From Stenotrophomonas pavanii (GTDB lineage Bacteria; Pseudomonadota; Gammaproteobacteria; Xanthomonadales; Xanthomonadaceae): 64,000 nucleotides of DNA. The DNA lies in assembly GCF_900101175.1 (NCBI RefSeq), contig NZ_FNFQ01000001.1, positions 62,001 through 126,000 on the forward strand, written 5' to 3'. Below are positions 63,445-64,000 of this stretch, one piece after another (the first letter of the stretch is position 1; every line of letters starts with the position of its first letter). The translations under genes and the position numbers were made by a program. A model generated the notes under the pieces. The model saw only the letters and a list, made by a program, of their open reading frames with translations, did no database searches and was not told where the DNA came from.

Positions 63445-64000
63445 TCAATCGCCCTTGACGTGCACTGCGATCAGCGCCAGGAAGCGGTCAACATAGCCCT
63501 GCAGGAACTTCTGCGTGCCTTCGTTGTGGATCGTGCCGTCGGCATCGATCAGGCCGTCCTTGAAGTGGATGAAGGCCTCGGGCTGGCCAAGCACGTGCAT
63601 GTCCAGGAAGGCCAGGCTGTTGCGCAGGTGCTGCTGGGCCACGGCGGTGCCGATCTGGCCGATGGATGCACCGATCACCGCCGCCGGCTTGCCGGCAAAC
63701 GCGCTGTCGCCATAGGGGCGCGATCCGATATCGATGGCGTTCTTGAGCACGCCGGGCACCGACCGGTTGTACTCGGGCGTCACGAACAGCACCGCGTCGG
63801 CAGCGCGCACCTGATCCTTGAGCCGGGTGCCCTGCGGCGGATAGTCGGCGTCGAAATCCTGGTCGTACAACGGCAGGTCACCGATCTGCACGTACTGGAA
63901 GCGCGCGCGGTCACCGGCGAGCTTTTCCAGCGCATGGGCCAGCTTGCGGTTGCAGGAGTCCTTGCGCAGGCTGCCGACGAACACGGCGATGGTGGGGGTG
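63445..64000 (-). CDS. NADPH-dependent FMN reductase (start beyond the window)
   Basis: Flavodoxin-like quinone/FMN reductase of the ChrR/YieF group. The frame stays open to the right edge and reads TPTIAVFVGSLRKDSCNRKLA, the usual opening of this family just after the start methionine, so only a few residues are missing. Visible marks are VGSLRKDS (FMN phosphate loop), LFVTPEYNRSVPGVLKNAIDIGSRP and KPAAVIGASIGQIGTA. The usual length is about 185 residues, which fits. Probable role: detoxifying reduction of quinones. Confidence 0.88.
   Translation of the reverse strand, partial: TPTIAVFVGSLRKDSCNRKLAHALEKLAGDRARFQYVQIGDLPLYDQDFDADYPPQGTRLKDQVRAADAVLFVTPEYNRSVPGVLKNAIDIGSRPYGDSAFAGKPAAVIGASIGQIGTAVAQQHLRNSLAFLDMHVLGQPEAFIHFKDGLIDADGTIHNEGTQKFLQGYVDRFLALIAVHVKGD

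Overview
This 64 kb window is chromosomal DNA from a high-GC gammaproteobacterium of the Xanthomonadaceae, most likely Stenotrophomonas (S. maltophilia complex). Four things point there: many GTAG-type palindromic repeats (SMAG-like), a kynurenine-to-quinolinate cluster, a TetR-adaptor-RND operon matching the Sme pumps, and xanthomonad gene order such as a two-gene methionine synthase. I see no prophage, insertion sequence, CRISPR array, rRNA or tRNA gene. Most of the window is core genome, so interest lies in operon architecture, operators and repeats.

1-5.3 kb (minus strand): smc (cut by the left edge), the rpsF-rpsR-rplI ribosomal cluster, and an IscA-type Fe-S carrier divergent from asnS. 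5.4-8.8 kb (plus): asnS, two small uncharacterised genes, a PaiB-like FMN protein and a beta carbonic anhydrase. 8.8-15.9 kb (plus): 3-hydroxyanthranilate dioxygenase, kynureninase and kynurenine 3-monooxygenase, then in overlapping succession exonuclease I, a DUF2461 protein and an aldo/keto reductase, then a DUF2939 protein. 15.9-22.9 kb (minus): a 5'-nucleotidase, NAD kinase and the giant NAD-glutamate dehydrogenase. 23.1-28.3 kb (plus): TetR regulator, adaptor and RND pump (probably SmeGH).

28.3-36.1 kb: a small membrane protein and an acyl-CoA dehydrogenase (minus), divergent from an ArsR-methyltransferase fusion and split metH (plus), then an MFS transporter. 36.1-40.1 kb (minus): periplasmic glutathione peroxidase, FKBP isomerase, UDP-glucose dehydrogenase, SlyX and a DUF2058 protein. 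40.4-45.0 kb (plus): a YtrA-type GntR/ABC module. It starts with a short secreted or anchored peptide and ends with a GSGD-repeat periplasmic protein and two lipoproteins. This is the least understood locus in the window and the best candidate for an undescribed envelope system.

45.1-57.0 kb: fumC and purB diverge. A 738 bp gap built of nested long inverted repeats follows purB. Next come a RoxA-type ribosomal oxygenase with an acidic tail, a GNAT fusion protein, and sucA-sucB-lpd. 57.1-64 kb (minus): two tiny envelope genes, a TonB receptor-phoD pair with a Pho-box-like repeat upstream, dnaB, and an NADPH-dependent FMN reductase cut by the right edge.

Regulation visible in the sequence: a long dyad upstream of the ArsR-methyltransferase gene, an inverted repeat over the GntR-operon promoter, and an inverted repeat over the -10 of tetR. 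All functional calls come from reading translations by eye; no database search was run.
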